A stretch of DNA of 7,197 nucleotides from contig CANJXD010000295.1 of NCBI GenBank assembly GCA_947478535.1, forward strand, positions 1 to 7,197, read 5' to 3'. This DNA is from Acetobacteraceae bacterium (GTDB lineage: Bacteria > Pseudomonadota > Alphaproteobacteria > Acetobacterales > Acetobacteraceae). The notes under the pieces were generated by a model. The model was not told where the DNA came from and did not search any database. It worked only from the letters and a program-made list of their open reading frames with translations. Made by a program: the position numbers and the translations under genes. This document shows positions 5,855 through 7,197 of this stretch, piece after piece (within the stretch, counting starts at the first letter, position 1; each line of letters starts with the position of its first letter).

Positions 5855-6778
5855 ATGTCCTTGACGCTTCTGCTGGTGCAGGGCCTGAACGGCGTGCAGC
5901 TCGGCATCCTGCTGTTCCTGATCGCGGCGGGGCTGACGCTGGTCTTCGGGGTGATGGATTTCATCAACCTCGCCCATGGCGTGCAGTACATGGTGGGCGC
6001 CTATCTCGCCGCCTTCTTCGCGGCGCAGACGGGCAGCTTCTGGCTGGCCCTGGCGCTCGCCCTGCCGGCCGCGCTGGCCTTCGGGCTGGTGCTGGAATTC
6101 CTTGTCTTCCGCCATTTGTATGACCGCGACCATCTCGCGCAGGTGCTGGCGACCTTCGGCGTCATCCTGGTGCTGAACCAGGGGGTGAAGCTGGTATTCG
6201 GCGCCGCCCCCCTGCAGGTGCCGATGCCGGATGCGCTGACGGGCGGCATCCGCGTGATGGAGGGGCTGCTCTACCCCGTCTATCGCCTTGCCATCATCGG
6301 CGGCGGCCTGGCCACGGCCGGGCTGCTGTGGTGGCTGGTGGAGCGCACCAAGGTCGGCATGCTGGTGCGCGCGGGGGCGACCAACGCGCCGATGGTGGCA
6401 GCCCTGGGCGTCGATATCCGGCGGCTGTTCATGGTCGTCTTCGGCTTCGGCGCCATGCTCGCGGGCTTCGCCGGCGTGCTGGCCGCGCCGATCCTGTCGG
6501 TGGAGCCGGGGATGGGCGACAATTTGCTGATCCTCGCCTTCGTCGTCATCGTCATCGGCGGCATCGGCAGCATCCGCGGCGCCTTCCTGGCCGCGCTGCT
6601 GGTGGGCTTGGTCGAGACCCTCGGGCGGTCCCTGATGCCGGACCTGATGCGGCTGTTCCTGTCCGCGAGTGAGGCTCGCCAGGTCGGCGCGGCGCTGTCC
6701 TCCATGCTGATCTACATCGCCATGGCCGCGATCCTGGCATTCCGCCCGGCAGGGCTGTTTCCGGTGCGGGCTTCCTGA
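5855..6778 (+). CDS. Branched-chain amino acid/amide-type ABC transporter permease, LivH family
   Basis: A 307-residue inner-membrane permease, one half of the LivH-LivM channel pair. The family opening is present: GVQLGILLFLIAAGLTLVFG at about residues 13-32, followed by VMDFINLAHG to residue 42. The cytoplasmic coupling loop for the ATPase is VRAGATNAPMVAALGVDIRR (from residue 171), matching the LivH consensus where RA(T/G)..N..MA.ALG contacts LivF/LivG. About eight hydrophobic membrane segments are visible along the length. AGGGA at 5843-5847 lies 7 nt before ATG 5855, so this start is preferred over TTG 5849. It overlaps the next gene by one base (TGATG), indicating coupled translation. 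The transported compound follows from the binding protein and is unknown. Confidence 0.93.
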   Translation: MSLTLLLVQGLNGVQLGILLFLIAAGLTLVFGVMDFINLAHGVQYMVGAYLAAFFAAQTGSFWLALALALPAALAFGLVLEFLVFRHLYDRDHLAQVLATFGVILVLNQGVKLVFGAAPLQVPMPDALTGGIRVMEGLLYPVYRLAIIGGGLATAGLLWWLVERTKVGMLVRAGATNAPMVAALGVDIRRLFMVVFGFGAMLAGFAGVLAAPILSVEPGMGDNLLILAFVVIVIGGIGSIRGAFLAALLVGLVETLGRSLMPDLMRLFLSASEARQVGAALSSMLIYIAMAAILAFRPAGLFPVRAS

Positions 6779-7197
6779 TGGGCCGCTTCCTGCGCCACGA
6801 GGCACCGGCGCTGCTGCTGCTGGCGGCCCTCGCCCTGGCGCCCCTCGCGGGCTTCGGGGAAGGCTATCAGCTGACGCTGATGGCGCGCGCGATGATCCTC
6901 GCCATGGCCGCCGTCTCGCTTTCCCTGCTGGTCGGTGGGGCGGGGCTCGTCTCCATGGGCCATGCGGCGATGCTGGGCTTCGGGGCCTATGCGGTGGTCA
7001 TCCTGGATGATGCGCGGATCGTCGATGCGGCGGTGGTGCTGCCCGTCGCGATGCTCGCGGCGGGCGGCTTCGCGTTGCTGACGGGGGCCATCGCGATCCG
7101 CACCAGCGGCGTGCATTTCATCATGATCACGCTGGCCTTCGGGCAGATGGCCTTCTTCACCGCGACGTCGCTGGCCGGCTATGGCGGGGATGACGGC
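6778..7197 (+). CDS. Branched-chain amino acid/amide-type ABC transporter permease, LivM family, 5' part
   Basis: The first 140 codons of the second channel subunit, running off the right edge. The start ATG shares its A with the LivH stop codon TGA. Hydrophobic segments are visible at about residues 10-26, 34-55, 58-78, 85-103 and 112-130. LivM marks are GGAGLVSMGHAAMLGFGAY, RTSGVHFIMITLAFGQM (from residue 108) and YGGDDG at the very end of the window. A LivG/LivF ATPase pair should follow outside the window. Confidence 0.92.
   Translation, partial: MGRFLRHEAPALLLLAALALAPLAGFGEGYQLTLMARAMILAMAAVSLSLLVGGAGLVSMGHAAMLGFGAYAVVILDDARIVDAAVVLPVAMLAAGGFALLTGAIAIRTSGVHFIMITLAFGQMAFFTATSLAGYGGDDG

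Noticed and set aside
5804..6805. 333-codon open frame on the minus strand opposite LivH
   Set aside because: The translation is a Gln/His/Asp/Arg-rich antisense artefact of a hydrophobic membrane-protein gene; LivH motifs on the plus strand explain the stretch.

Overview
The window is GC-rich, almost fully coding DNA, with very strong G/C third positions, purine-rich Shine-Dalgarno sites and many exported or membrane transport proteins. This fits an alphaproteobacterium, most likely Acetobacteraceae (Roseomonas-like) or a relative. That placement is inferred from composition and protein style; there is no rRNA or marker gene here. No tRNA, rRNA, CRISPR array, insertion sequence or integrase was seen.

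Layout: (1) At the left edge, on the minus strand, is the 5' end of a family-5 (peptide/opine/nickel type) extracytoplasmic solute-binding protein with a clear signal peptide. (2) Diverging from it across about 98 bp is a complete ATZ/TRZ-type amidohydrolase (301-1683). (3) A 152-bp gap holds a run of perfect small hairpins and a possible 9-codon leader peptide, ahead of (4) an NtaA/SnaA/DszA-type flavin-dependent monooxygenase (1836-3137). (5) A nucleoside 2-deoxyribosyltransferase-family gene lies on the minus strand (3120-3692) and overlaps the monooxygenase tail to tail by 18 bp. (6) Diverging from it is an alpha/beta hydrolase with the HGGYW motif of formamidase-like enzymes (3764-4570). 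(7) It is followed by a LIV/amide-type ABC importer: a type I binding protein (4613-5800), a LivH permease (5855-6778) and the start of a LivM permease (6778 to the right edge). No stretch over 300 bp lacks a gene.

Working together (inference): the set looks like a scavenging and catabolic locus for a small nitrogen-containing, probably heterocyclic or aromatic, compound. The ABC importer would bring the substrate in. The amidohydrolase could deaminate or dechlorinate a ring. The reduced-flavin monooxygenase could oxidise or open the ring, and the alpha/beta hydrolase could remove a formyl, acyl or carbamoyl group. The deoxyribosyltransferase-like enzyme suggests a nucleobase-like substrate or product. 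The logic recalls the Rut pyrimidine pathway (flavin monooxygenase plus alpha/beta hydrolase), but the protein families differ and no substrate can be named from sequence alone.

The least explained items are the hairpin array with its possible leader peptide before the monooxygenase, a glutamine where the amidohydrolase family usually has its catalytic glutamate, and the unusual company of the deoxyribosyltransferase.
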